This document shows positions 14,215-24,897 of a stretch of 64,000 nucleotides of DNA, piece after piece; position 1 is the stretch's first letter; every line of letters starts with the position of its first letter. A program made the translations under genes and the position numbers. Under the pieces are notes generated by a model, which saw only the letters and a list, made by a program, of their open reading frames with translations, had not been told where the DNA came from and did not search any database. Source of the stretch: Phialocephala subalpina (lineage: Eukaryota; Ascomycota; Leotiomycetes; Helotiales; Mollisiaceae); contig FJOG01000001.1 in assembly GCA_900073065.1 (NCBI GenBank), positions 1,644,439-1,708,438 of the forward strand, in the 5' to 3' direction.

Positions 14215-16530
14215 ATGGTTCCTCATATTGGGTTTGACACCGACCAGATCAAGGACAAAGCCCGGAAGGATCTTTTGTATCTATTAGAGGGTGTAAGTAA
14301 GGCTTCCCTATCCATCTCGACCCCTCAAGGCACCGACTTACATCATCTATTCGCACACAGGTTCGAGGAAAGAAGAATCTAGTGATTGAGAAGGGCCTTG
14401 CTGGACCGATCGGACTGTTCGTCAAGTTCTCGACCCTGCAGGACTACGGTGTCGACAAGGTGTTCTTCTTGGAGAATGGCAATGCCGATGTCAGCCAGCG
14501 AAATGTTGTGTTCATCGCGAGAGGAGAGAGTGCAAGGCATACCTCCTCAATAGCCGGTACGTACATTTTAAGACTGTTCATTTATATGCCAAGCAAGTAT
14601 CACTTCAATTGGGCTCTTAAAGGAGACTTTGTAGACGACTTGTCCACTCTACTTAGTCAGTCTTGAGCCCTACACGAATCACTGTACAGCGCGGTTAATA
14701 GTGTCTCTTTCATCTTTTGATATGCAAGTGATACTGCCATTACGTGCTGACATCTAATCAGATCACATCAAGCGAATGCAACGAGAAAGTCAGACTGGTC
14801 ATGAATTTTCGATATTCTGGGTACCTCGAAGGACGCTCGTTTCCCAAAAGATCCTCGAGGATGCCGGTGTCCTTGGCGACACAAACATCACAGAATTCCC
14901 ACTGTACTTCTTAGCCGTCGAGAAAGATCTCCTCTCCCTCGAACTCGACGACTCTTTCAGCGACCTATATTTACGAAAAGATCCTACACCAACATTCTTA
15001 TTGGCACGTGCTCTGATGCTCATACAGCAAAGGCATGGCCTCTTTCCACGCATCACTGGAAAGGGAGACAATGCCAAGAGACTGGCAGATCTGCTCGCAC
15101 GCATGCGGCAGGAGTTGATAGCTGGTGAAGATACAAACGAGAGCAGTAGGCTGGGCTTGACCCCGAGCACCACTATTGAGAGCCTCATTGTCATTGATCG
15201 CGAAGTCGACTTTGCTACCCCTCTTCTTACACAATTAACTTACGAAGGTCTGATCGACGAAACAGTTGGCATTCAGAACAATCAAGCGGAGGTGGACTCT
15301 TCCATTGTGGGACCAGCTCCTCAGGCTGCTCCAGGGTCGTCAAAGACCGTTGGTGCACCAGTACAAGCGAAGAAACGCAAAATCTTACTCGACTCTTCGG
15401 ACAAGCTCTACGATCAATTGAGAGATACGAACTTTGCTATTGTTGGGAATCTGCTGAATAAGGTCGCTCGGCGACTTCAAACTGATTATGACAGCAGACA
15501 CGGGACTAAGACAACGGCAGAATTGCGAGAATTTGTCAACAAACTTCCAGGATACCAAGCCGAGCAACAGAGCTTGAAGATACATACTGGACTTGCCGAA
15601 GAGATTATGAAGCATACCAGATCAGATCAATTCAGCAGATTACTGGAAGTGCAACAGAATCTTGCAGCCGGGGCTGATCCATCATCTCAGCATGAGTCGA
15701 TCGAAGAGCTGATCTCGCGGGATGCTCCACTTACAGAGGTTCTGCGATTATTGTGTCTAGAATCTTGTATCACTGGCGGCATAAAACATCGAGAGCTAGA
15801 GGGGTTCAAGAAAATGATCCTGCAGGCTTATGGCTACCAGCATATTCTCACTCTGGACGCTTTAGAAAAGCTGCAGTTGCTTCTATCGAGGAGCTCACCT
15901 GGGGCCTCGATGATTCCGATGTCTGGAGGTGGATCCAGCACTGGAACTAAGACCAACTACACTTATGTGCGCAAAGCTCTTCGACTCATTGTTGACGAAG
16001 TCAATGAACACGATCCGAACGATATCGCTTATGTATATAGCGGCTATGCACCTCTTTCGATACGCCTCGTCCAATGCATACTACAGAAACAGTATCTCAC
16101 TTCCATCACGCGCGGCGGAAATGCGAATAATCCAGCAGGTGTAAGCGGCGGGGCGTCGCAAGGATGGCGAGGTTTTGACGAGGTAGTGAAGCATGTCAGA
16201 GGACAAACATTTGATGAAGTCCAAAAGGGTGAAGACAAGGCTGCGAAGGCTCGCGCTTTGCTCACGGGCAGTGGCGAGAAGAAGCTCGTCTTCGTTGTAT
16301 TCCTAGGTGGCATTACATTTACGGAAATCGCTGCTCTGAGGTTCATCGCGAAGAAAGAAGGTAAGCAGATCTTCAATCATCCTCCTCAACAATAGCAAGC
16401 GGACTCACATCTGCCAGCCCGAAAACAAATAATCATATGCACAACTTCGATCATCAGTGGGAATAGGATGATGGATGCGGCTATTGAGAAAGCATCTCTG
16501 GGAAAGAATACCATTGTACAAGACTCGTAG
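14215..16530 (+). CDS. VPS33: VPS33, Sec1/Munc18-family vacuolar sorting protein
   Basis: Exons 14215-14292, 14361-14556, 14762-16360 and 16418-16530 give 661 residues, normal for VPS33. It is the SM-protein subunit of the HOPS and CORVET tethers that chaperones SNARE assembly at the vacuole and endosomes. Visible Sec1-type features: KKNLVIEKGLAGPIGLFVKFS near the N-terminus, SLIVIDREVDFATPLLTQLTYEGLID in the middle, YVYSGYAPLSIRLVQ, and LVFVVFLGGITFTEIAALRFIAKKE just before the last intron. The last exon reads ARKQIIICTTSIISGNRMMD, the usual C-terminal strand. The third exon holds Ser/Gly-rich insertions. The second intron is 205 nt, the others 57-68 nt. Confidence 0.94.
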
Positions 16531-17073
16531 TAGACACATGAAATGCCAGCAATGAGCACAGGCAGACCAAGTCTAGTATAATTCAATAATTTTAATGATG
16601 AAATGACCAATTCTCCATGACATCTGGTATAAAGAAATGCTGCATGTGTATCAACGAGTCAACGACGTCTAGTTTGCGATCGTCCACCAAAGCATTACCT
16701 ATGATGCACGTGATGATTGCTTTGGCATCATGGATCATTTGGGCCGAGACTCAGAAGAGACTTGATATCACATATCGTACGACACGACCACCCAACGAAC
16801 CTCTCCGAGTCTTCTCTGAGGACGTTCCTCTCCTTCTCGAGCGACGACGACATTGACGAAGAAATTGCATGAAGCTCGCGGCAGGATATACGTGTGGCAA
16901 CAGACAATATCGAATGCGACAGGTGAGACGGTTCCACGTGGGTGATACATATACCATTATCGAGTTTGTTGAAGAGTCGCTAACTGTTCCTCATAGTCTA
17001 GAAAGACGCGGTCGATCGATCTCATCGATGATACTTGCGGGAGGGGTGTGCAGTTGAGCGATATCAAAGTGGC
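16531..17073. other. intergenic region upstream of LSD1-type gene
   Basis: 543 bp with no supported gene; probably the VPS33 terminator and the promoter or leader of the next gene. In the LSD1 frame a stop at 17029-17031 blocks an upstream extension without splicing. Confidence 0.5.
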
Positions 17074-20000
17074 ATGGGACATTCGAGTAGCAGCGCTGAC
17101 CCAACCACCGTTGCCGACAACCCATATAAGTCCAAGAAACGACCCAAAGTCACAAGACTCAAGGTTACAGACATGGCGGTAACAATGGAGACTCAAATCC
17201 CGCAACATGGTGATATCAACTTGATGGGATTACAAGAATTGGACTCGCATCTTTCAATATTCGAAGCCTCAAATCCCGGCAGAGACTCGTCTACCCCCGG
17301 TGCTATGTCAAACTCTGCCTATGGCGACTCTATCAACACTGTTGATCAACATTCTCATACTATTGTTGTTGAATCTCCTAGTGAGAACTACTCATCTAAA
17401 TCTCATTACGGAGTAGGTTCTCGTGCTAGGTTCGCAGACCAAAAGTTCAATATGAGGTACGTGGTCGCTCTTTCCTTGCGCAGTTTTGAGTTTCAAGCCA
17501 CAACCAGAAAGTCCTGGTGTGATAATGAATACATCCCATTGACTTATCACTACAGAGTTGAGCGGAATTCTTCTTCTACTTCGATGGGCAATGTTCTTCT
17601 CAGACCTGAAAGTGCTCGCGATTCTATGGCATCATCCATGACTACCGACCTTGACGACGCTTCATCAGCCCTTTCATCGATATCGAGTAAAGCCACGTCC
17701 CCGACCGGGTTTGACGGAAACTCGAAAGACAATTCGAAGTCAGCTTCTCATACTGCAGAGCGACGCCAGACATATGATGTACGCCCGAAGGTTTCCATAC
17801 CTACTGATATTGCGCCGAGCGAGTATGCGAGGCAATGCATTGCAGCTGCAGAATCATCACGCCTCAATCCTTACAGTCTACATGCGGAAGAGCATGCCTT
17901 ATTACGCAAGCATATCAGTCATCAACAAGTCACTACGTATCTTAACATTCGGAATGGCATTCTCAGATTATGGACAAGGAATCCTATGATTGGTGTAATG
18001 CGCGATGAAGCCATCGGATGCGCAAAGGATTCACGTTGGTTTGATGCTGCCAATGTCTGCTACGAATGGCTGGTACGACGTGGTTACATTAACTATGGCT
18101 GTCTCGAGCATCTTAGCCCTGGCAAGGAGATCAAAAAGCCACAGCGTGGCTCTAAGAGGAAGCGCAAGACTGTCGCTGTCATTGGGGCTGGCATGTCTGG
18201 TCTCGGCTGTGCGAGGCAACTTGAGGGTCTATTCTCACAGTTCGAGGAGCGCTTCCGTTCAATGGGAGAAGATCCCCCACAGGTCATTGTTCTTGAGGGC
18301 AGAGATCGAGTCGGCGGCAGAGTGTATTCTCGGGCCATGAAATCGAAGCCAAAACAGCCAACCCTCGCTTATGGAAGTCGGTATACAGCAGAGATGGGTG
18401 GCATGATCATCACTGGCTTTGATCGAGGTAACCCACTCAATATTATTGTCAGAGGTCAACTAGCATTGTCTTACCATGCCCTTAAACCCGAAACTACGAT
18501 ATACGATGCGAATGGAAAGTCGGTGGACATCAATCGAGACCAGTTCGCAGAGAAGCTCTTCAATTACATCCTCGATCGAGTCAGCGAGTACAAGTTCAAG
18601 ATTCCGGCACCACCTGCCATTGATGGAGACAAAAGCCTTCTCGACGCCGGCCGCGATGTCAATTCGGAAGGCACAAAAACAATTAGCGAGGTTGAGGATG
18701 CTTCTGCACCTGGCACTCCTAACATCTCGAAGGGACCAAACTCTCCCACTGATGATGTACAGATGATTCCAGTCTCATCTGATAGACTTACTGGACGAGC
18801 CCACCTTGAGCTTGGCATACCTGCTGTTCATACTGCTGCCTACAAAGCCAAAGAAATCGGCTGGCAGTTACGACCAGGGGTTGGAATTGAGTATGATCTG
18901 GATCTTGAATCTGCTGTCAACTCGAAGTATGCTACACTTGGCTCAGTATTTGACGAAGCCATTCGCCAGTATACACGCATTGTTGATTTCACTCCTCTCG
19001 ATCTGCGATTGATTAATTGGCACGTGGCGAACTTGGAATATAGTAATGCTGTCACTTGCAATAAGCTCAGTCTTGGTGGCTGGGATCTTGACGCCGGCAA
19101 CGAATGGGAGGGCAAACACACTATGGTCACCGGAGGCTACCAACAGGTCCCAAGAGGGCTTCTGAATTGTCCAACACCTTTAAATGTTCAGAGACAGAAC
19201 AAGGTGAAGAAGATCATCTATGATCCCGAAAACAAGGGCTCCGCATCAAAGATCGAGTGCGAAGATGGTCAAACCGTCGAAGCAGACTATATTGTCTCGA
19301 CAATACCTCTTGGTGTCTTGAAGCACCGAAACGTGAGCTTTGAGCCAGCTCTACCCGAATGGAAGGAGGGACCAATCTCGCGAATCGGCTATGGAGTCCT
19401 CAACAAAGTGGTCTTGGTCTATCGAGAAGCCTTCTGGGACCAAAAGCGCGACATCTTCGGTGCTCTTCGCAACCCTATGAATCGTTTCAGCTTAGATCAA
19501 GCTGACTACTTCACGCAACGCGGTCGCTTCTTCCAATGGTTCAATGCCAGCAATACTACTGGCCTCCCAACATTGCTTGCATTGATGGCTGGCGACGCTG
19601 CATTTTCCGCAGAAAGTACTCCCAATGAACAGCTCATCTCTGAAGCTACGAAGGTGCTACGTACTGTGTTCGGTCCTTCGGTACCTGCCCCTATCGAAGC
19701 AGTTGTGACTCGGTGGAGCCAGGATGAATTCTCGCGTGGCAGTTACTCTTACACTGGTCCAAGCTTTCAACCGGACGACTACGACGTTATGGCACGACCT
19801 GTTGGCAATCTCTTCTTTGCTGGCGAACACACTTGTGCCACACATCCTGCGACTGTCCACGGCGCTTACATTTCTGGGTTGAGAGCAGCCTCGGAGGTTC
19901 TCGAGACGATGATCGGCGCTATTCAGGTACCGGAGCAATTAGTACCTCCAAAGGACTCGTCATCGAAGAGAAAATCCGAGACGATCCAAAGCCCCAAGGA

Positions 20001-20493
20001 TCCCAAGCAGGCGCGCCTCGAGGCATATGAGTGGGAGATTTATGGTGCTATCGTTGCCAAATTTGGTGAGCGACCTTACCGCCCCGCAAACAACTATGCC
20101 AACCCGTACCGCATGTACAGTAAAGACCAATGGGAAGAAGCGAAGCGAAAATGTGAAGAGGGCCGAAGACCTGGCAAAGGAAAGCCCATTCCTAATGAGG
20201 TCAAGAAGATGGTCACGAAGATGTGGAAGGAGGCCACCGATGAAGCAAAGAAGCCCTACAATGACAGAGCAGATGTTCAGAAGAAGGCATACGCTGCTGC
20301 TATGGCTGCATATAACGTCAATGCAGCACAATGGGACAAGGAGGCTCTCGCGTTTAGAGCGGTTTATGAAAAGGAACACCCAAGTGTACCAGGACCTGAG
20401 GAATCAAGCGGTAGCCCTTCAAGGAAAGACAGACGAGCAAAGCGAGGTGTGAGTGGATACGCAGAAGATTCTGACTCCGAATTGGACATTTGA
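17074..20493 (+). CDS. LSD1-type lysine-specific histone demethylase (SWIRM, amine oxidase, HMG box)
   Basis: The first in-frame ATG is 17074. A likely 99-nt intron (17457-17555, GTACGT donor, ACAG acceptor) is a multiple of three and so stays open; splicing gives about 1,106 residues. Order of domains: Ser-rich N-terminus; SWIRM at about 205-310 (SLHAEEHALLRKHISHQQVTTYLN); FAD-dependent amine oxidase starting VAVIGAGMSGLG near 334, with EGRDRVGGRVYS; a Lys near 745 in LNKVVLVYREAFWD, equivalent to the flavin-proximal Lys of LSD1; and FFAGEHTCATHPATVHGAYISGL. An HMG box follows at about 965-1065 (NPYRMYSKDQWEEAKRKC, KKPYNDRADVQKKAY). The SWIRM-oxidase-HMG order is typical of fungal Lsd1/Lsd2 nuclear demethylases. 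The exact start is less sure than the rest. Confidence 0.92.
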   Translation: MGHSSSSADPTTVADNPYKSKKRPKVTRLKVTDMAVTMETQIPQHGDINLMGLQELDSHLSIFEASNPGRDSSTPGAMSNSAYGDSINTVDQHSHTIVVESPSENYSSKSHYGVGSRARFADQKFNMRYVVALSLRSFEFQATTRKSWCDNEYIPLTYHYRVERNSSSTSMGNVLLRPESARDSMASSMTTDLDDASSALSSISSKATSPTGFDGNSKDNSKSASHTAERRQTYDVRPKVSIPTDIAPSEYARQCIAAAESSRLNPYSLHAEEHALLRKHISHQQVTTYLNIRNGILRLWTRNPMIGVMRDEAIGCAKDSRWFDAANVCYEWLVRRGYINYGCLEHLSPGKEIKKPQRGSKRKRKTVAVIGAGMSGLGCARQLEGLFSQFEERFRSMGEDPPQVIVLEGRDRVGGRVYSRAMKSKPKQPTLAYGSRYTAEMGGMIITGFDRGNPLNIIVRGQLALSYHALKPETTIYDANGKSVDINRDQFAEKLFNYILDRVSEYKFKIPAPPAIDGDKSLLDAGRDVNSEGTKTISEVEDASAPGTPNISKGPNSPTDDVQMIPVSSDRLTGRAHLELGIPAVHTAAYKAKEIGWQLRPGVGIEYDLDLESAVNSKYATLGSVFDEAIRQYTRIVDFTPLDLRLINWHVANLEYSNAVTCNKLSLGGWDLDAGNEWEGKHTMVTGGYQQVPRGLLNCPTPLNVQRQNKVKKIIYDPENKGSASKIECEDGQTVEADYIVSTIPLGVLKHRNVSFEPALPEWKEGPISRIGYGVLNKVVLVYREAFWDQKRDIFGALRNPMNRFSLDQADYFTQRGRFFQWFNASNTTGLPTLLALMAGDAAFSAESTPNEQLISEATKVLRTVFGPSVPAPIEAVVTRWSQDEFSRGSYSYTGPSFQPDDYDVMARPVGNLFFAGEHTCATHPATVHGAYISGLRAASEVLETMIGAIQVPEQLVPPKDSSSKRKSETIQSPKDPKQARLEAYEWEIYGAIVAKFGERPYRPANNYANPYRMYSKDQWEEAKRKCEEGRRPGKGKPIPNEVKKMVTKMWKEATDEAKKPYNDRADVQKKAYAAAMAAYNVNAAQWDKEALAFRAVYEKEHPSVPGPEESSGSPSRKDRRAKRGVSGYAEDSDSELDI

Positions 20494-21540
20494 GCACTGG
20501 TTTATAGCATTCTCCCATTTTTGCATTGCTTTGTATGATCATAGGGGCATAGGTATCGCTTGGTCAGCATTTTAAGGGGTGGTGGCTCCGGCGTACTGGC
20601 TGTGAGATTCGACTTTGGGGAGTATGGTTGCATATAGTAGCTGTGTAATGAGCATTAGTACAAGTATTTTGGATTATTGCCAAAAACATTCTGCACGCCG
20701 ATGAGTGACCTTTTGAAGCCAAAACCTGCTGCAAGTTACGCTCAACGACTCTTGCTCGGTGTAACGAATGAATGAAATATCCTCTCGCTATGCTCATCTC
20801 TTACAAGTCGTGCACAATCTACTTGCTCCTTTGCAGGCTAAAGAGCTTGGATAGCGTCTATGTTCAACAAGTATTCTTAGGCAGAGACAGCAAAACATGA
20901 TTGCGTTGTGTCCAAGGTCGCAAGTTCAAAGGGGCTTTAGCGAGACTAATTCTACCAACTGATGACTCGCTTTCAGGATGCCTTTGGCAAGTTTGATTGT
21001 CTGAATCTGCGAATACACATTGGGGTACGAAAATATTCATCAAAGTACCCTGAAAAAGCTGGACTTTCAAGAATCTGAAAAACCTAATACCCTCAAAGGT
21101 GATAATTCGGAAGTTTGGAAGTATGAACTGGCTCTTGCACACCTGGAGATGTGGAAAGAAGGTGAGTTGGACAGTAAAGCCCACCTGACAATGTTATCTC
21201 CTTGTGGTTCAAGAGTACCAGAAGACTTCCACATTAGAGCAGTACCGCCAAAGCTCCGATCTTTGAGCACTTCACCTTTCAAGTCAAAGCCATCCAGAGT
21301 TGAACAAAGACTGAACCAATGTCACCCAAACTTCTTAGAAGACTGAATGATCCAATCTTTGAGCAGATCACCTTCCAATGTTGAGTCGTCCAGAGTTATC
21401 TCGTCTCTAGATTCACCTTTGAAAGGACCAGTAGATCGGATATTTAATCTCCTCCTCTTCCTCTTCTTCACCTTCTCTGGTTTCCACCAACAGCATACCG
21501 GATTGCTGCTTCGATCTTTCCAAACGCACCGGTCGAGACC
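20494..21540. other. intergenic region, no gene recognised
   Basis: About 1 kb. A 45-bp imperfect direct repeat (copies near 21258 and 21354, beginning ATCTTTGAGCA and ending TCCAGAGTT) lies in the second half. A pyrimidine-rich tract (CTCCTCTTCCTCTTC) precedes the downstream start. No gene supported. Confidence 0.5.
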
Positions 21541-23210
21541 ATGGCATCCAACCCGGAAGCCTCTGCTTACATTCAAGCTATCGAGCGCAGAGACAAGGCG
21601 GCATTCGTGAAGGACGCCTACCCACAATTCACGGAAAAGACCATCCTCGAATATCTTCAAAGAAGCGATTGGGACGTTGAACAGGCTACCGTAGCTTTGT
21701 CAAAGCGACAGAGCGGCCCAGAAGTACAACAAGCCGAAAGTTCAAAAGTCCAAGAAAAGCTCCAGCAGCAACAACACTCGAGTAGTGCCGCTCCTGGAAG
21801 CTCAAAGCTTGCTTCTCGACCCGCTACAACCACAGGCTCAGGCTCCAGTGCTCCTCATCATGCGATCTCTATCGCGATTGATAGCAACGATGATCAACCG
21901 GGGATAGATCCTAGCGAGAACGACGATCCTGCTTCGGACCTCTACGGTGTCAGCGACGAGGAAAGAAACCGCCAGAAAAGTGAGAAGAGAGGAAAAAGCG
22001 GTAAGCGGGCTGCCAGTTCAGAGGTAAGCCAACCTTACTCGTCTCCACAAAGCTCCAGTTTCTATATCATTCGCGAAGTCAACTCGAGCGTGTCTGCTGG
22101 TGCCTCGGGTCAATGTCGAATATCGCAGGTTGAACACCCAGTCTTCCTAAAATGAAGCATTCTGGATATATCCAAGCCTCTGGAAGAAATACTAACTGAA
22201 CACTAGGGCCAACTTCAAAGCTCGCGAAAGAAGTCCAAGGGATTAGAGGAATCAGAAGGATCAAAGGGAGAAAGAGACGGCGAGGGATCAAGAAGTGGGA
22301 AAGAAAAAGAAAAGGAAGAGCAGAAGGACGAAGAAAAGGGAGACGAGCAGGAAGACGAAAAGGAAGAAGATGATTCAGCCTCGGACTGGGTTGAGTAGGT
22401 TTGATCTGCCATCGGAAGGAATCCTTGTTAACATATCTGAATAGGAATGCAGCTGGTCAATTCAAGTTGAAGACTGGTATCGTCCTTGCTCTCGACTCAG
22501 GTGATCACCCTGTCGTATTTACCAGGAAGCTACTCAGAGACCACTTCGATTTCTTTGAGGAGAGACTTCAGCCAAACCCACCTGGTGCAAAAATACTACT
22601 GGAGACAATCGAAGTCCCGTTTGTTAGTCGTGTGATGTTTGACATCATATTCCAATGGGCAACATCGACGTGTCGACAAGGTCTAATTGTTTTGACTGAG
22701 GCACGGCTGAGGACACCCACGATTGAGATCGATAACCTCATTCAGTTGGCTTTGGCTGCCAAATTACTTGGACCACCGTCCTCAGATCTGCTGGAGACCA
22801 CCATCGCAGACCGCATCAGAAGTATCCTTCGCGAAGATCGAAACAGGCTGAGCGACTATCATATCGAGCGCGCATGCGGCGGGTTCAAGCGAGAACATGC
22901 CGTTCGAAGAGTGATCATTGATACTCTGGTTGAACCATACGCAAAGTGTAGGGGTGATATTCGAGTTGCTGCCACGCGCAAGCCATACGTCGATGCGAGC
23001 AGCGAGCAAAAGTGCTATGCCCAGATAATCGACACTCCGGGTCTGGAAGCCGAACTCAATGAACTGGTTATGGTTGCCATCCGCGGAAGACAAAAGTGGG
23101 ATACCACAAGAACCGCACCAACGGAGCTTCAGGACCCTTTGTTTAAAGATGGAGTTAGGGGAGGACAGTTCGTTATCAATGTCGATCCACACACATCGAA
23201 GACTACTTAG
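21541..23210 (+). CDS. CUE/UBA-like plus BTB/POZ-like protein
   Basis: Proposed exons 21541-22023, 22207-22389 and 22467-23210, giving 469 residues. The N-terminus (AYPQFTEKTILEYLQRSDWDVEQATVAL, about residues 26-53) has the shape of a CUE/UBA ubiquitin-binding helix bundle. A Ser/Gln-rich linker and a strongly acidic Lys/Glu stretch follow. The C-terminal exon resembles a BTB/POZ domain (VFTRKLLRDHFDFFEERL, then a helix-rich tail). The second junction is unsure: the acidic exon would hit TAG at 22396-22398 if not spliced, and the BTB part has no usable ATG of its own. A donor GTTGAG at 22390 with an AAG acceptor at 22466 keeps frame and joins SDW to LKTGIVLALDSGD. The alternative is two separate genes, the second missing its start. 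Confidence 0.55.
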
Positions 23211-23648
23211 GAGGAATGTCCCGTCCGTTCAGGTACTAGATTCCATACACAGAAACATCGAGGCAATTTGTCCTATCCTATTTCGTCTCTCGTGTCCCTT
23301 TTCCCGTGAACCAAATCTTCCATCAACTAGCAGAATCGAATGTTGCTGGTGTATACAGACAGCCTAACATTGAAGCAAAATTGACGAATTCGACGAGACT
23401 TCATGTGTTGCCTGAGAGAGAAACTGTATCACTAGGTCTTGGGATTACAAACGACGATGACGGCAAATTTGGATGGCTGGCTTGAAAAGGCATGCAAAAA
23501 GCTTGGTACGGAACGTTGAGAGTTCGTAATGTACCAACGCTGGTCTCATTGCTGTATTGAGCGCAAGTCGCATGCTGGGAATATTTCGAAGACAAAATTG
23601 CTTTCTACCAATCGTTGTTTCATTGATAGAGTGGAACCTCCTTGGCAT
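23211..23648. other. convergent intergenic region
   Basis: 438 bp between the 3' ends of the BTB-like gene and the DUF1640 gene. Nothing recognised. Confidence 0.6.
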
Positions 23649-24556
23649 CTACATCAACAACCTCCAAGCACCAAGAATCAAAGCAGCAGTACCTGTTCAT
23701 CTGTTAGTACATCGTTCGTCCACGAGAGATCAAAATCAGCTTACCAGTGCAGACTCCCATGAGCCACTGCAAAGTCTGGAACTTTACTCCTTCCAACTTC
23801 TCCCTTAACCCAGCAACCTCCTGTTCAATCTTCGTTTCCGTCTCCTTGATCTTCAGCTCCTGGACGTTGGCTTCCTCCCGAATCCGTCCCTTTTCCAGAT
23901 TCAAATCTAACCTAACAGAAGCCTGTGTTCTGCCAATCTCGTCCCTCAATCTGCTGTTCAATTTCGCAAGATCGTTGGTCAAGCGCTCATGGGAGGCCCT
24001 TGTTGTAGCTGATTCTGTAGAGTCTGCAGAGAGGAGCTCAGAGCGAAGCTTTGCAAAATCAACTTTCTGTGTATAGGTCGCCTTAGCCTGATCTTCACGA
24101 AGCACCATTGTCCGAGTTAAGTTCTGGATACTGTCGTACGTCAGTTACGTTGCCCCGAATGAATACTGGTGAGAATGTCTACCTCTCCTCGATGACATCG
24201 CTGAGCACTTTCATCATTGCAACAGCCTGTGCCTCTGTAAATCCTTCCTCTCTTAATCGCTGAACAAATTTGAGGGTATCGAAGTGGTGATCTCGGGATT
24301 GACGTGTTGTTGCATGGAAAGCTCTTCGGATTGAGGGGTTTTGGCAAATGCTGCTTGTTGAAGGTGTAGCCCCATTGTTTCGTGGACGATTGAGTGGCCT
24401 GCTGCTTGAAAAACTCCCAGTTCTTTTGTACTTGTCGTAGGTTGGAGCTGCAGTGCTTAATGCTCGAATGGTGTTGAAAGGAATGGCTGAGGTTTGCCAG
24501 CTCAATTTAGGAAGCAGGAACCTTGGAAGAGCTCTGGCCACGCCCACGTTCGCCAT
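23649..24556 (-). CDS. mitochondrial coiled-coil protein, DUF1640 (CCDC90/FMP32-like)
   Basis: Exons on the minus strand: 24556-24183, 24130-23745, 23692-23649; 267 residues. The N-terminal 60-80 residues are Arg/Ser-rich without acidic clusters, as in a mitochondrial presequence. Then FDTLKFVQRLREEGFTEAQAVAMMKVLSDVIEES is the hallmark start of the DUF1640 family (yeast FMP32, animal MCUR1/CCDC90). A long coiled coil follows (LRDEIGRTQASVRLDLNLEKGRIREEANVQELKIKETETKIEQEV, broken here by eye into heptads), and the last exon supplies a C-terminal membrane helix (LQWLMGVCTGTAALILGAWRLLM). Likely anchored in the mitochondrial inner membrane; FMP32 has been linked to cytochrome oxidase assembly in yeast. 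Confidence 0.9.
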
Positions 24557-24897
24557 GTTTGAAGATACAGTAGATGAAAGAGATCCTGAGCCTATGCGAA
24601 GACTGTGCCCAGGTTGGACATCCTTCGCAGGAGACGTCTTGAAATCCGCTCAAAACTTCGAGGTTGAAGGTCCGGGTCACGTGTTACGCGAAAAGATGAG
24701 TCTTCTGGTGCATGGCGGGGTTCGACTCATCGAGCTGCCCACTCAAAATATTGCCTTAGATTAAATTTCACGAACTTCATATCTCCAAGCCGCCACCAAA
24801 CACTCACCTCTGAATACACGATCTAGTACATACCCACGAAGTCTCTGCGACATTCAAGGCAATCAAACCATCTCGAGGAACACTCAAACTCATCACA
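24557..24897. promoter_or_regulatory. bidirectional promoter, DUF1640 gene and eIF2-gamma
   Basis: 341 bp between divergent start codons. One CACGTG at 24678-24683. No other motif assigned. Confidence 0.6.

Noticed and set aside
21258..21400. 45-bp imperfect direct repeat encoding similar peptides on the minus strand
   Set aside because: Too short and diverged, and the surrounding minus-strand frames are interrupted; no supported gene.
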